From Thermatribacter sp964570785 (GTDB lineage Bacteria > Atribacterota > Atribacteria > Atribacterales > Thermatribacteraceae): a stretch of DNA of 39,567 nucleotides. The stretch is taken from NCBI GenBank assembly GCA_964570785.1, contig CAZMZG010000013.1, positions 1 through 39,567 on the forward strand, read 5' to 3'. Shown piece after piece: positions 25,761 to 34,388 of this stretch (position 1 is its first letter; each line of letters begins with the position of its first letter). The translations under genes and the position numbers were made by a program. The notes beneath the pieces were generated by a model. It did not search any database, had not been told where the DNA came from, and saw only the letters and a list, made by a program, of their open reading frames with translations.

Positions 25761-26699
25761 ATGAACAAAAAATTCTTGATGCTCTTGCTAGGAGTAATAG
25801 TCCTCTGTTGTTTACCCTGTGTTTCATCGTGGGGAGGAACTATTCTAAACGGCACTCCATCTAACCTCTGCTTATCCAGTGATGGGAGCACCCTTTTGGT
25901 AGCTCTTTTTGACTCAAACGTTATTTCTCTTTTAGACACAAACACTCTTTCCGAGAAAACTCGAATTGAAGTTGGAATGGGACCTCAGGGTATTGCTGTA
26001 TCAAATGACAGCTCAACTGCGTACGTTGTCAATTATAGATCAAATAGCATCTCAATAATTGATCTCCTTAACCTTGAGAAAACTGCCGAAATAACCCTGG
26101 AAGCCCTACCCCAAAACATAGCCCTCTTTGACGATCAAACGCTCTTGGTAAGTGACTGGGTCAACAACAGCCTGCTGGTAATAGACACAGTGAGTCAGCA
26201 GGTCATCAAACAAGTTCAAACTGGAACATCTCCCTATGGAATAGCTGTTTCCCCGGACAAAAAGTACGTTTTAGTAACCAACTATGGATCAGCGAACCTT
26301 TCAGTAATCGATACCACCTCCTGGACAGAAATCAAGAAAATACCCACTGGCCAGGCTCCCTGGGATATCGAAATTACTACCTCTGGCGACTTCGCCGTAG
26401 TGGTCAACAGTGAATCAAACAATATAACCCTCGTTGATGTTCAAGGTCTGACTGTAGTAGGCTCAATTGGTGTCGGAGAATGGCCCTGGTTTGTGGAAAT
26501 CTCTTCAGACGGAAAACATGCTTACGTATCAAATAATGGCTCCCGAAGCTTGAGCATAATCGATCTTGAAGAAAAAAGGTCCATCCAGGAAATTAACCTC
26601 AACTTTAAACCCTGGGCAATGGCCATCTCTCCAGACAGAGACAAGCTTTTTGTCATTAACAACGATGAAGCCAGCATAGAAGTCATAAATCTACCCTGA
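25761..26699 (+). CDS. Secreted YVTN-type seven-bladed beta-propeller protein
   Basis: 312 aa. Signal peptide (MNKKFLMLLLGVIVLCCLP..., cut near VSS-W). The mature protein is almost exactly seven repeats of about 42 residues, each of the form G-x-x-P-x-x-[IV]-x-[IV]-[ST]-x-D...V-[IV]-D; examples are GTSPYGIAVSPDKKYVLVTN and SLSIIDLEEKRSIQEI. No lipobox, anchor or catalytic motif is visible. Such propellers bind ligands or act as adhesins. It is the last gene of the pseudopilin cluster, with GGGGG before the ATG. Its end overlaps the convergent LpxB-like gene by 9 bases. Confidence 0.85.
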   Translation: MNKKFLMLLLGVIVLCCLPCVSSWGGTILNGTPSNLCLSSDGSTLLVALFDSNVISLLDTNTLSEKTRIEVGMGPQGIAVSNDSSTAYVVNYRSNSISIIDLLNLEKTAEITLEALPQNIALFDDQTLLVSDWVNNSLLVIDTVSQQVIKQVQTGTSPYGIAVSPDKKYVLVTNYGSANLSVIDTTSWTEIKKIPTGQAPWDIEITTSGDFAVVVNSESNNITLVDVQGLTVVGSIGVGEWPWFVEISSDGKHAYVSNNGSRSLSIIDLEEKRSIQEINLNFKPWAMAISPDRDKLFVINNDEASIEVINLP

Positions 26700-27869
26700 T
26701 GGATGGCTGGGCAGAGGAGTTCTACGAAAGCTCTCCTCTGCCCTCATAAATTCTTTAATCTGATTAGCAATGCAGTCCAGAGCTCCAGGTGGTCCCATTC
26801 TTTCCCTACCAGCCTGGCCCATTTTCACCCTTTCTTCAGAATCACTGAGGAGATACGAAAGTTCTCTCTTAATAGCTGTTACCTCTGGCGGCACAACTTT
26901 CACGGCTTCTCCCAAAATCCTTTTCTGGGATTTCTTCTCCTTACCACCCACTGCCAGAACAGGAATTCCCAAACCCGCACATATTTGATTCGCGGTTCCC
27001 CCAAAACCAACTGCAAGGTCCGCTCCCTCCATTACACTGGCAAGTGGACCGCAGAAAATCCTCACCGACAGGTCTTTCCTCCAGAAACAATCCCCATCAC
27101 AGTACCAATCAGGTACAAAGGAGACCAGCTCTTCCAGGCTTTGGCCTGGGGCTTTTACTAGAATCCACTCAACAGGAACTTCTTGAGAAACCAGAAAAAC
27201 AGCCTCGAGAAGCACGGAAAGCTTTTCAAGTTGTAGATTCCTGCTACCAGGCAAAAGTACTACCCGAAAGCCACCTTTTCTTTGCCATAGAGAGTCACAT
27301 CTCTGAGAAACGTCTCCACCAAGGTCCATAATGGGATCACCTACATAAACAGTATAAGGCAAAAAGCCTGAAAGAACCTGGCAGGTTTCCCTATCCTTGG
27401 TCCACACCAATTGAGTACACTTTTTAAGAATAGCTTTTTCAAAAATAGAAAAGGGTCTTGTGCGCACCGTTCTTCCCACAAGTAAAAGAAACACTTTTCT
27501 CTTCAACCCCAGGAAAACCAAATAAGCCAAAAATACATCCCCAACACATAAAGGTAACCAAACTTTTTCCCCGATGCCACGCAAAAAATTTACCTGTTCC
27601 CTAATTTGGCCAATGAGCCCAGCCTTGAGATCCCTAAAGAAATTCATGATCCCGTACTTAGTGAGTCCTTCGCTGGGGAGGCTGGGAAAAGAAGCAACAA
27701 TTTCTATATTCCTCTTTGAATAGGCAGCTCCTTTTCCTACCAAGGGTAGGGACTTCACCAGGATCTTGTCTTCTAAGTCTTCATGGAACTTGTTGGCAAG
27801 AAGTGCGCCAATGTCATCCTCGCCATGACCGTTGGAAATAATCAACAAATACTTCTCATTGTTTTTCAT
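26691..27869 (-). CDS. Lipid-A-disaccharide synthase-related glycosyltransferase (LpxB-like)
   Basis: About 392 aa, GT-B fold. The opening LLIISNGHGEDDIGALLANK and the mid-protein VVLLPGSRNLQLEKLSVL and LAVGFGGTANQICAGLG match the LpxB-related family described in cyanobacteria and others. No other lipid A gene is in the window, so making true lipid A is not shown; a sugar-lipid transferase role is likely. ATG 27869 sits just after the FGGY stop (TGA-A-ATG); a TTG at 27878 would be the longer start. It ends in a 9-base convergent overlap with the propeller gene. Confidence 0.78.
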   Translation of the reverse strand: MKNNEKYLLIISNGHGEDDIGALLANKFHEDLEDKILVKSLPLVGKGAAYSKRNIEIVASFPSLPSEGLTKYGIMNFFRDLKAGLIGQIREQVNFLRGIGEKVWLPLCVGDVFLAYLVFLGLKRKVFLLLVGRTVRTRPFSIFEKAILKKCTQLVWTKDRETCQVLSGFLPYTVYVGDPIMDLGGDVSQRCDSLWQRKGGFRVVLLPGSRNLQLEKLSVLLEAVFLVSQEVPVEWILVKAPGQSLEELVSFVPDWYCDGDCFWRKDLSVRIFCGPLASVMEGADLAVGFGGTANQICAGLGIPVLAVGGKEKKSQKRILGEAVKVVPPEVTAIKRELSYLLSDSEERVKMGQAGRERMGPPGALDCIANQIKEFMRAEESFRRTPLPSHPSG

Positions 27870-27870
27870 T

Positions 27871-29400
27871 TCAGTCAAGAGAGGCTAAAGATTCATAAAC
27901 CTCTAAAAGAGAAAGATAACATTTTTTGAAAACAGGATACAAACTCTCGTAAACCCGGCGTTCTTCCTCCTTCGGGAAGAAGCGATCCTTGATTTCGAGC
28001 AAATCTTTCACGGTTTCAATCCCCGGGAAAATACCTATTCCCACACCCCCGGCTATAGCTGCGCCTAAGGAAGTGGCCTCTTCAAGCAACGCTGGTCGCA
28101 GAACCTCCATTCCAAACATGCTGGCGAGCAACGAAGCCCAAAAATCCCCTTTCGCACCGCCCCCGATAATGCGCATGTTATCTATTTTAACGCCCTGTTC
28201 TCTGAAAGCATCAAGAATAATCCTTAAGTTAAAGCTTACTCCCTCCAAAACCGCCCTGATCAGGTGCGCTTTGCCATGACGAGGCGTTAAGCCTACAAAG
28301 GCTCCTCGAGCATGAGGATTCCACCAGGGGGCCCGCTCACCCATAAGATATGGCAAAAAGAGTAGTTTTTCAGAACCTGGAGACACCCGCCGAGCTTCCA
28401 GGTTCATTATTTCATAGGGACTTATTCCCCATTCTACAGCAAGTTGCTTCTCTCTACCACAAAGAGCATCACGACACCATTGGTAGGAAGCACCAGCAGC
28501 CTGCATAGTCCCAGCAGGCATGTAAAGGCCAGGAATAAGGTGATGAAAAGTAAAGGTTCTTTTTTGCGGATCATAAACAGGCTCACGAGAAGCAAGCGCA
28601 ATCCAGGAAGAAGAACCCAGATAGGCATAGGCTTGCCCTTCCTGAACCACTCCTGCCCCACAAGCGGCACAAGAACCATCTCCTGCACCAATGACCACGG
28701 GAGTTCCCGGTAAAAGTCCAATCTCCTGAGAAGCTTTGTCAGTTATCTCTCCAACCACTTCCGTGGAAGGAAAAACTGGGGGTAATTTCTCTACAGGCAA
28801 CTCTACTGCTTCCAGAATCTCTCCTGACCAGGTTTCCTTTTTAAGGTCAAACATATTAGTCCCCGAAGCATCTGAAAAATCAGTAGCCCAGCAACCAGTA
28901 AGCTTAAAAACCACGTAATCTTTAGCCAGGAGGAACTTGTGTGTCCTGCGGTAAGTATCGGGCAAATTATTGCGTATCCATAGAATCTTAGCCAGCGAAT
29001 AATTGGGACTCAAACGATGTCCAGTTATTTCATATATGACATCCTCACCAACTCGTTCCCTAACCCATTTCACCTCATTTACGCTTCGGCGGTCCGCCCA
29101 GATAAGAATGCGATACAAGGGATTGCCTTTTTCGTCTACCGGCAAAGCGCCCATCATCTGACCTGAAAAGGTGACTACCCCAATATCCTGTGCCTTAAAT
29201 TTACCTCGTGAAAGGAGCTCCTGGGTGGAGCACACAACAGCTTTCCAGTAATCAAGGGGGTCTTGCTCTACGGAAAGCGAATCAGGAAAATAAGTGTCAT
29301 ACTGATATACGGTGCTTGCCAGGCATTTCCCATTCACATCAAAAATACTTGCCTTGTCACCCGTCGTACCCAAATCATGAGCGAGTATCAGTTTTGACAT
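27871..29400 (-). CDS. FGGY-family carbohydrate kinase (xylulokinase-like)
   Basis: About 509 aa. The ATP-fold opening ILAHDLGTTGDKASIFD, the sugar-binding VVTFSGQMMGALPVDEKG and WADRRSVNEVKW, and the FGGY signature region in the C-terminal half (VLEGVSFNLRIILDAF, IIGGGAKGDFWASLLASMFG) are clear. It phosphorylates a sugar or polyol; the closest class is xylulokinase, but the substrate is unknown. The ATG at 29400 is chosen because a GA-rich site precedes it and it gives MSKLILAHDLGTTG; the frame runs up to 29433. It overlaps the CNNM gene by 26 bases. Confidence 0.92.
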   Translation of the reverse strand: MSKLILAHDLGTTGDKASIFDVNGKCLASTVYQYDTYFPDSLSVEQDPLDYWKAVVCSTQELLSRGKFKAQDIGVVTFSGQMMGALPVDEKGNPLYRILIWADRRSVNEVKWVRERVGEDVIYEITGHRLSPNYSLAKILWIRNNLPDTYRRTHKFLLAKDYVVFKLTGCWATDFSDASGTNMFDLKKETWSGEILEAVELPVEKLPPVFPSTEVVGEITDKASQEIGLLPGTPVVIGAGDGSCAACGAGVVQEGQAYAYLGSSSWIALASREPVYDPQKRTFTFHHLIPGLYMPAGTMQAAGASYQWCRDALCGREKQLAVEWGISPYEIMNLEARRVSPGSEKLLFLPYLMGERAPWWNPHARGAFVGLTPRHGKAHLIRAVLEGVSFNLRIILDAFREQGVKIDNMRIIGGGAKGDFWASLLASMFGMEVLRPALLEEATSLGAAIAGGVGIGIFPGIETVKDLLEIKDRFFPKEEERRVYESLYPVFKKCYLSLLEVYESLASLD

Positions 29401-30706
29401 TTTCCTCTCTCTCCTCCTCACCATTTTCCACAACCAGCCTTAAAGTAACAATCCGCTTACCCCGCATCCTTTCCACTTTCAGTAAATACCTGTCAATCTT
29501 AACGACTTCTCCCTCTTCAGGCACCTTATCCAAAAGCTCCATCACCAGACCACCAATAGACTCGAACTCCTCGCTCTCCGGTATATCGAAACCCAAAAGC
29601 TCGTTGAGTTCCTCTATTTGAATGGAAGCATCTACCAGATATTCATTATCACCAACCTTGCGATAGGGAGCAGCTTCCCGGTCGTGCTCATCGCGTATCT
29701 CTCCAACCAGCTCCTCAAGAAGGTCCTCAATGGTAACCAATCCTGCCGTACCTCCATATTCATCAAGAACAATTGCCATGTGCACTCTTCTACGCTGCAT
29801 TTCACGCAGAAGCTCTATAACTTTCTTGGTTGCAGGTACAAAGTAGACCGGGCGCAGTATTTCCTTAACTTTCTTATCCAGCATACCTTCCTCATAAAGT
29901 ACCAGAATATCTTTAATATGGACAAATCCCACAATATGGTCTATATCTTCGCGAAAAACCGGTATTCTCGAATAGTGATTTTTTCTGAAAACTTCCAGAA
30001 CATCCTTAATGGTGGCTTCTTCCTCAACAGCAACAATGTCGGTTCGGGGCGTCATCACTTCATAAGCCATAGTGTCCCCAAAATCAAAAACCTCGTTAAT
30101 CAGCTGTCTCTCTTCAGGAGGAAGCGCCTTTTGTTCAGAGAGAAATATTTTGAGCTCTTCTTCAGTAACCAATCCTGCTTTATCCTGACTTATCCCCAAA
30201 AATCTGGAAATAGAGTCAGTAAGAAAGGAAAGAGCAACAATTACCGGACGAAAAACCAGAGAAAGGGTTTCAATAGGTCGAGCAACCAGAAATGAAACTC
30301 GTTCCGGGTTAGCCAGGGCAATTCTTTTGGGAACCAGCTCCCCCAAAACCAAGGTAATAAGGGAAATGATTACCGTAACCAGAACAAAGGCTATCTCTTT
30401 ACCAGCCGTCTCCAGAAAGGGTAGACCACTTCTTTCAAGTTTTTCTCCTAAATCTTGAGCCAAGGATATCGCTCCAGTAGCACTAGCAAAAAATCCAGCC
30501 AGAGTAACTCCTACCTGGATAGTTGCCAGGAACTCACTCGGTTTTTGCAACAGGCGTTCAACAGATTTAGTGGCGCCTGCCTTCTTCTCTCCTAAAGAGC
30601 GCAGTATGGTCTTGCGAACCGAGATAATGGCAATTTCAGAAGCAGCAAAAAAAGCATTGATCGCAATCAAGATTAAAATAAGAAAGATCATGCCCAGATA
30701 CTCCAT
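29375..30706 (-). CDS. CNNM/CorC-HlyC family membrane protein (DUF21-CBS-CorC_HlyC)
   Basis: 443 aa. The DUF21 membrane domain has four hydrophobic segments (residues 1-170; NAFFAASEIAIISVRKT, LGELVPKRIALANPE). Two CBS domains follow (MTPRTDIVAVEEEATIKDVL; FVPATKKVIELLREMQRRRV with DEYGGTAGLVTIEDLLEELV), and a C-terminal CorC_HlyC domain. Relatives move or regulate magnesium and other divalent ions, and some are called hemolysin C. A 24-aa hydrophobic ORF lies 10 nt upstream. Confidence 0.92.
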   Translation of the reverse strand: MEYLGMIFLILILIAINAFFAASEIAIISVRKTILRSLGEKKAGATKSVERLLQKPSEFLATIQVGVTLAGFFASATGAISLAQDLGEKLERSGLPFLETAGKEIAFVLVTVIISLITLVLGELVPKRIALANPERVSFLVARPIETLSLVFRPVIVALSFLTDSISRFLGISQDKAGLVTEEELKIFLSEQKALPPEERQLINEVFDFGDTMAYEVMTPRTDIVAVEEEATIKDVLEVFRKNHYSRIPVFREDIDHIVGFVHIKDILVLYEEGMLDKKVKEILRPVYFVPATKKVIELLREMQRRRVHMAIVLDEYGGTAGLVTIEDLLEELVGEIRDEHDREAAPYRKVGDNEYLVDASIQIEELNELLGFDIPESEEFESIGGLVMELLDKVPEEGEVVKIDRYLLKVERMRGKRIVTLRLVVENGEEEREENVKTDTRS

Positions 30707-30716
30707 TTTCCTCTTT

Positions 30717-30791
30717 TCAGGCCTCCTTGAGAAGAACTAAAAATAAAAATAGGGAAGAAAGCACGCAGAAAACAATGGACTCTTCACGCAT
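30717..30791 (-). CDS. Small hydrophobic leader ORF, 24 aa
   Basis: An ORF of 24 codons plus stop, ATG 30791 to TGA 30717, with AGGAG 5 nt before the ATG. The peptide starts MREESIVFCVLSS and continues as one hydrophobic segment (LFLFLVLLKEA at the end), about 16 residues long. The stop is 10 nt before the CNNM ATG, and AAAGAGG between them serves the next gene. It may be a regulatory leader peptide, as known for some Mg transporter genes, or a tiny membrane protein. The strong site and exact spacing are what is seen; the role is guesswork. Confidence 0.45.
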   Translation of the reverse strand: MREESIVFCVLSSLFLFLVLLKEA

Positions 30792-30923
30792 GGTTTCTCC
30801 TGACTAAAAACAAAAATTTTCGAAAGAACCATCCCACCAAACAAAGCACAATTTTTTACAAAAATAATTTTCGTTTCCACGCCATACATTATAACAGGCA
30901 TTTTCACTAAGTAAGGAAAATAA
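30792..30923. other. Intergenic leader upstream of the CNNM unit
   Basis: 132 nt between the M20 deacylase stop and the 24-aa ORF. It contains an extended -10 (30888-30896) and about 90 nt of presumed untranslated leader, AT-rich, with no recognised riboswitch. Confidence 0.5.
30888..30896 (-). promoter_or_regulatory. Extended -10 promoter of the leader-CNNM-FGGY-LpxB-like unit
   Basis: Minus-strand TGTTATAAT, a perfect extended -10, with no good -35. It separates this unit from the pyr operon upstream. Confidence 0.55.
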
Positions 30924-32138
30924 TCAACCACCACTTAAAAATTGCAACGCCAGCAGAGCATATATCATGCTTGCTGTAACAATCTGCGAAGTAGAAACAA
31001 ATTCATTGGCAGAATGAGCTTCAACGATTCTACCAGGGCCAAAAATAACCGTAGGGATACCCGCATTGAAAAGGAAAGAGGCTTCACATGAAGCCGGAAA
31101 GGGAGCAAAAATGGGAATTTCTCCAGGGATTTGAGAAATAGAGCGTGCGAGTACATCAACTGCCGGAAGGTCCCGAGACACCTTAGCAGGAGGCAAATGA
31201 GGAACGGTTTGAGAAATTTGGTAAGAGAAGGGCGAGTTAGAGTGGTTTTTGACTTCAATAATAATATCTCGAAGCAACTTTTCCATTCTTTCTAAGGAAA
31301 AATCAGGAAGTGTTCTGACATCTACTTCGAAACTACACCGCTCAGGCACCACGTTGGGTGAAATCCCGCCTTCGATCAAGCCCACCATAAGACTTGGATA
31401 GCCGAGATCGGGGTCAACATGTTTCTTAAGTAACTCGTTTTTGTCCTCAATAACCTTAATAACTGAAGCAGCAAGATAAATTGCATTAATTCCCTCCTCA
31501 GCTAATCCAGCGTGTGAGGCCTTACCTTCCACAGTAATCCGATAAGCAGCCACGCCTCTGTGACCAAGACTTATGTTCAAGCCTGTTGGTTCACCAACAA
31601 CTGCAAAGTCTATAACCTCGCTGCTTTCAAGATAGTCTTCAAGCCACTTTTTTATACCCAGGTTGTCGCGTTCCTCGTCTACTACAAAAAGTAACTTTAA
31701 ACTACCATAGAGTTGAGAAGCAAAGAGCGACACCACATACGCAGCATACATCATGGCTGCAAGAGCACCTTTCATATCGCATGCACCGCGCCCGTAAAGT
31801 TTGTCTCCTACAATTTGCCCTCCCAAAGGAGGATAGGTCCATCCGCTACCTACGGGAACGGTATCCATATGGCCATTAAAGAGCAAGGTTGGCCCTTCCC
31901 CCAGTGTTCCCTTTACCTCAGCAATAACGTTAGCACGGCTCTTCTCTACTTCCTGCCATTCCACGGTGATCTTCCGATCTATGAAGTAATTGGCAATAAA
32001 CCTGGAAATTTCCTCTTCTCCAGCTTCACCAGAAACACTGGGAATACGAACCAACTGTTGAGCAAGCTCAATGGGTTCGAAAATATCAAACTCGCTGTCC
32101 AGAACAGCTTTCCAATCCAAAGTCTTCGGACCCTCCAC
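30924..32138 (-). CDS. M20-family deacylase (ArgE/DapE-type)
   Basis: 404 aa. Metal-site motifs of M20 peptidases: FNGHMDTVPVG (His, Asp), YGRGACDMKG (Asp), VVDEERDN (Glu-Glu), VVGEPTGL (Glu) and the last ligand in IVEAHSANEFV (His). A lid or dimerisation domain lies in between (HRGVAAYRITVEGKASHAG). It cleaves an N-acyl or N-carbamoyl amide bond; the substrate is unclear. The GTG at 32138 overlaps the pyrE stop (TAGTG), so it is translated with the pyr operon, where its job is not obvious. Confidence 0.9.
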   Translation of the reverse strand: MEGPKTLDWKAVLDSEFDIFEPIELAQQLVRIPSVSGEAGEEEISRFIANYFIDRKITVEWQEVEKSRANVIAEVKGTLGEGPTLLFNGHMDTVPVGSGWTYPPLGGQIVGDKLYGRGACDMKGALAAMMYAAYVVSLFASQLYGSLKLLFVVDEERDNLGIKKWLEDYLESSEVIDFAVVGEPTGLNISLGHRGVAAYRITVEGKASHAGLAEEGINAIYLAASVIKVIEDKNELLKKHVDPDLGYPSLMVGLIEGGISPNVVPERCSFEVDVRTLPDFSLERMEKLLRDIIIEVKNHSNSPFSYQISQTVPHLPPAKVSRDLPAVDVLARSISQIPGEIPIFAPFPASCEASFLFNAGIPTVIFGPGRIVEAHSANEFVSTSQIVTASMIYALLALQFLSGG

Positions 32139-32725
32139 TACTGAAGATAGCGACTTCCTCTTTTCTGAAGCTCTATTTTTTGTCTACACAGGGGACACTC
32201 CTCTGCCGAATAAGTCTTAACCTCCATCTGCAAAAGCGGAAAGAAAGGATAATCAAAATGTACTTTCCCTCCACTCCGATCAACCAGAACGCTAATGCCT
32301 ATAATGTCTCCTTTTTCTGCTTCTACAGCTTTTACAACTTCTTGCAGAGACCCACCGGTAGTAACCACATCTTCCACTATTAATACTTTTCCTCCCTCAT
32401 TAATCTGAAAATCCCGTCTAAAACACATTTTCCCTTCTTCCCGCTCTGTAAAAGCCATTCGCACACCCAGCTGGCGAGCAACTTCATAAGCTAACACAAT
32501 TCCCCCTACTGCAGGACCTACTACCAGCTCAATTGCTTCTTTGTTGCCAATGCGTTGGATAATTTCTTGCGCCAGAATTTCTACATAACGGGGAAATTGC
32601 AAAAGACGAAACTTTTCTATATACACAGGGCTATGCAATCCCGAAGTAAGCAGGAAATGTCCCTCCAGGAAAGCCCCCGCTTCTCTAAAAAGATCTAGTA
32701 TTTCTTTTTCTTCCAACCTTCTCAC
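32138..32725 (-). CDS. pyrE: Orotate phosphoribosyltransferase
   Basis: 195 aa. Converts orotate plus PRPP to OMP. The PRPP-binding motif VLIVEDVVTTGGSLQEV is clear; also LLTSGLHSPVYIEKFRL at the start and a C-terminal Cys pair (AEECPLC) seen in thermophile homologues. It overlaps pyrD by 4 bases. Confidence 0.96.
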   Translation of the reverse strand: MRRLEEKEILDLFREAGAFLEGHFLLTSGLHSPVYIEKFRLLQFPRYVEILAQEIIQRIGNKEAIELVVGPAVGGIVLAYEVARQLGVRMAFTEREEGKMCFRRDFQINEGGKVLIVEDVVTTGGSLQEVVKAVEAEKGDIIGISVLVDRSGGKVHFDYPFFPLLQMEVKTYSAEECPLCRQKIELQKRGSRYLQ

Positions 32726-33630
32726 CTCAACTTCCCAATAATTGTTTCCAAAGAGGAAATTCTCTTCCGATCCAGATACTCCTCTATGCCCTTAAGGACT
32801 CGCCAGGCAGCGTCAGGATAAACCAGGTTAACAGTTCCCAATCCAATAGCCCTTGCGCCAACCAACAGGAACTCCAGAGCATCCTTCCAACAAACAATAC
32901 CTCCCATGCCGATCACCGGTAAGCGAGTGGCATTAACTATATCATACACTAACTTCAAAGCCAGGGGTTTAATTGCCGGCCCGGAAAGCCCGGCTATTCT
33001 CCTTGAAAAAACAAAATTTTGCTCATCCACATTTACTGCCAGAGCGGGGAAAGAATTAGTAGCGCTCACAAAGTCTATGCCTTCCCTTTCGAGAATCCGA
33101 AGGGCTTTTTCCAGGCTAAAAACCTGGGGACCAAGCTTAGCTATCACTTTTCTCCCAAAAGAATTTCTAACCTCTCCCACTAGTTCTTCAAAAACTTTCT
33201 CTTGCAAAGCAAAGCTTATACCTCCTTCTTCCACATTAGGACAGGAAAGATTGAGCTCAATAGCTGTAACTCGCTCCACCATATCCAGGCTTTTGGCTAA
33301 AAGAACATATTCTTTAATGTTTTTACCCCAAATATTAACAAACAGGGGAGTTTCAATTGTCTCAAAAAAAGGAAGATCCTCACGAAGAAAGCCTTCAAGG
33401 CCCTTGTTTTCAAGACCGATTGAGTTAAGAATCCCTGCATAAACTTCGTGTATCCGAGGAGGAGGATTGCCCTGCCAGGGTTCCACACTCAAGCCCTTTA
33501 CAGTAATCGCCCCAACCATCTCCAGGTTCATAAACTCAGCAAGTTCTTTGCCGTATCCACAGGTTCCCGAAGCCAAAACTATGGGGTTTTTTAATTGTAA
33601 GTCTCCCATGCGCACCGAAAGATCTACCAT
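32722..33630 (-). CDS. pyrD: Dihydroorotate dehydrogenase B, catalytic subunit
   Basis: 302 aa from ATG 33630, with GGAGG 7 nt before it; the frame runs up to 33735, but this start gives the family N-terminus (SVRMGDLQLKNPIVLASGTC). FMN barrel with ELNLSCPNVEEGG (catalytic Cys), the NSFPALAVNV loop and GMGGIVCWKDALEF near the end. Class 1B enzyme: passes electrons to NAD through PyrK, whose gene overlaps it by 7 bases. Confidence 0.95.
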   Translation of the reverse strand: MVDLSVRMGDLQLKNPIVLASGTCGYGKELAEFMNLEMVGAITVKGLSVEPWQGNPPPRIHEVYAGILNSIGLENKGLEGFLREDLPFFETIETPLFVNIWGKNIKEYVLLAKSLDMVERVTAIELNLSCPNVEEGGISFALQEKVFEELVGEVRNSFGRKVIAKLGPQVFSLEKALRILEREGIDFVSATNSFPALAVNVDEQNFVFSRRIAGLSGPAIKPLALKLVYDIVNATRLPVIGMGGIVCWKDALEFLLVGARAIGLGTVNLVYPDAAWRVLKGIEEYLDRKRISSLETIIGKLR

Positions 33631-34388
33631 TCCACGTCCTCCAGAGCCATAACCGGTCCTTCTTTGCAAACGTGAAAATATCCCTTCCCATCTCTTCTCT
33701 TGATTGCACAGCTCAGACATAATCCACAACCACAACCCATGAGCGCTTCAAAGGAAGCTTCAACCGGCAAGTTTTTAAACTCGTTATCCATTGCCATCGA
33801 ACGCAAAAACTCGTGAGGACCACATGCATAAATCCTGGAGAAAGAGCCCTGTCTGAGGCACAACCTGGCAACATCCAGCACTGTCCCACAAAAAACCTTC
33901 TCACCCTCTTCTTCGCAGGCCACAAAAATCTTCCAATTCTTTCCTTCTAAGAATCGTAGTAACTGCAACTCTTCTCTAAACTTAAAACCAACACAGAAAA
34001 CAAAGGGTAACTTCACTCTGGAGAAAGAATGCGCCAGAAAATAGAGCGGGACCAAACCTCGTCCTCCAGCAATTATTAGAAAAGGCCCGTTATCTCTCCG
34101 AGAAAAAGAATTTCCCAAAGGTCCAATTACATCTACGAAATCTCCACAATTCAAATTCCCCAAAGCGCTGGTACCCCTACCCACTACTTTAAAAAGCAGA
34201 GCAAAATGCTCTCCTTCTGCCCAAAATATCCCTAGAGGTCTGCGCAATAGGGGATCCCAACTTCCACCCACCCTCACCATAACGAACTGTCCTGGAGAAG
34301 CCAAAGAAGCAATGCCTGGTTCCCGTAAAACAAAGTAAATATAATCCTTGCCCAATTCTTTCTTTTCTACAATCCTGGCTTTGCTCAT
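33624..34388 (-). CDS. pyrK: Dihydroorotate dehydrogenase B, electron-transfer subunit
   Basis: 254 aa. FAD-binding domain with RRPLGIFWAEGEHF, the NAD-binding GRGLVPLYFLAHSF and the 2Fe-2S cysteines in MGCGCGLCLSCAIKR with a fourth in HVCKEGPV. It carries electrons from PyrD to NAD. Start and stop overlap pyrF (ATGA) and pyrD. Confidence 0.95.
   Translation of the reverse strand: MSKARIVEKKELGKDYIYFVLREPGIASLASPGQFVMVRVGGSWDPLLRRPLGIFWAEGEHFALLFKVVGRGTSALGNLNCGDFVDVIGPLGNSFSRRDNGPFLIIAGGRGLVPLYFLAHSFSRVKLPFVFCVGFKFREELQLLRFLEGKNWKIFVACEEEGEKVFCGTVLDVARLCLRQGSFSRIYACGPHEFLRSMAMDNEFKNLPVEASFEALMGCGCGLCLSCAIKRRDGKGYFHVCKEGPVMALEDVEW

Noticed and set aside
29618..30295. 225-aa plus-strand ORF
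   Set aside because: Antisense to the well-supported CNNM gene; composition is that of a complementary-strand shadow.
30737..30934. 65-aa minus-strand ORF before the CNNM gene
   Set aside because: Begins upstream of the likely promoter and has no ribosome-binding site; the 24-aa ORF in another frame has far better signals.
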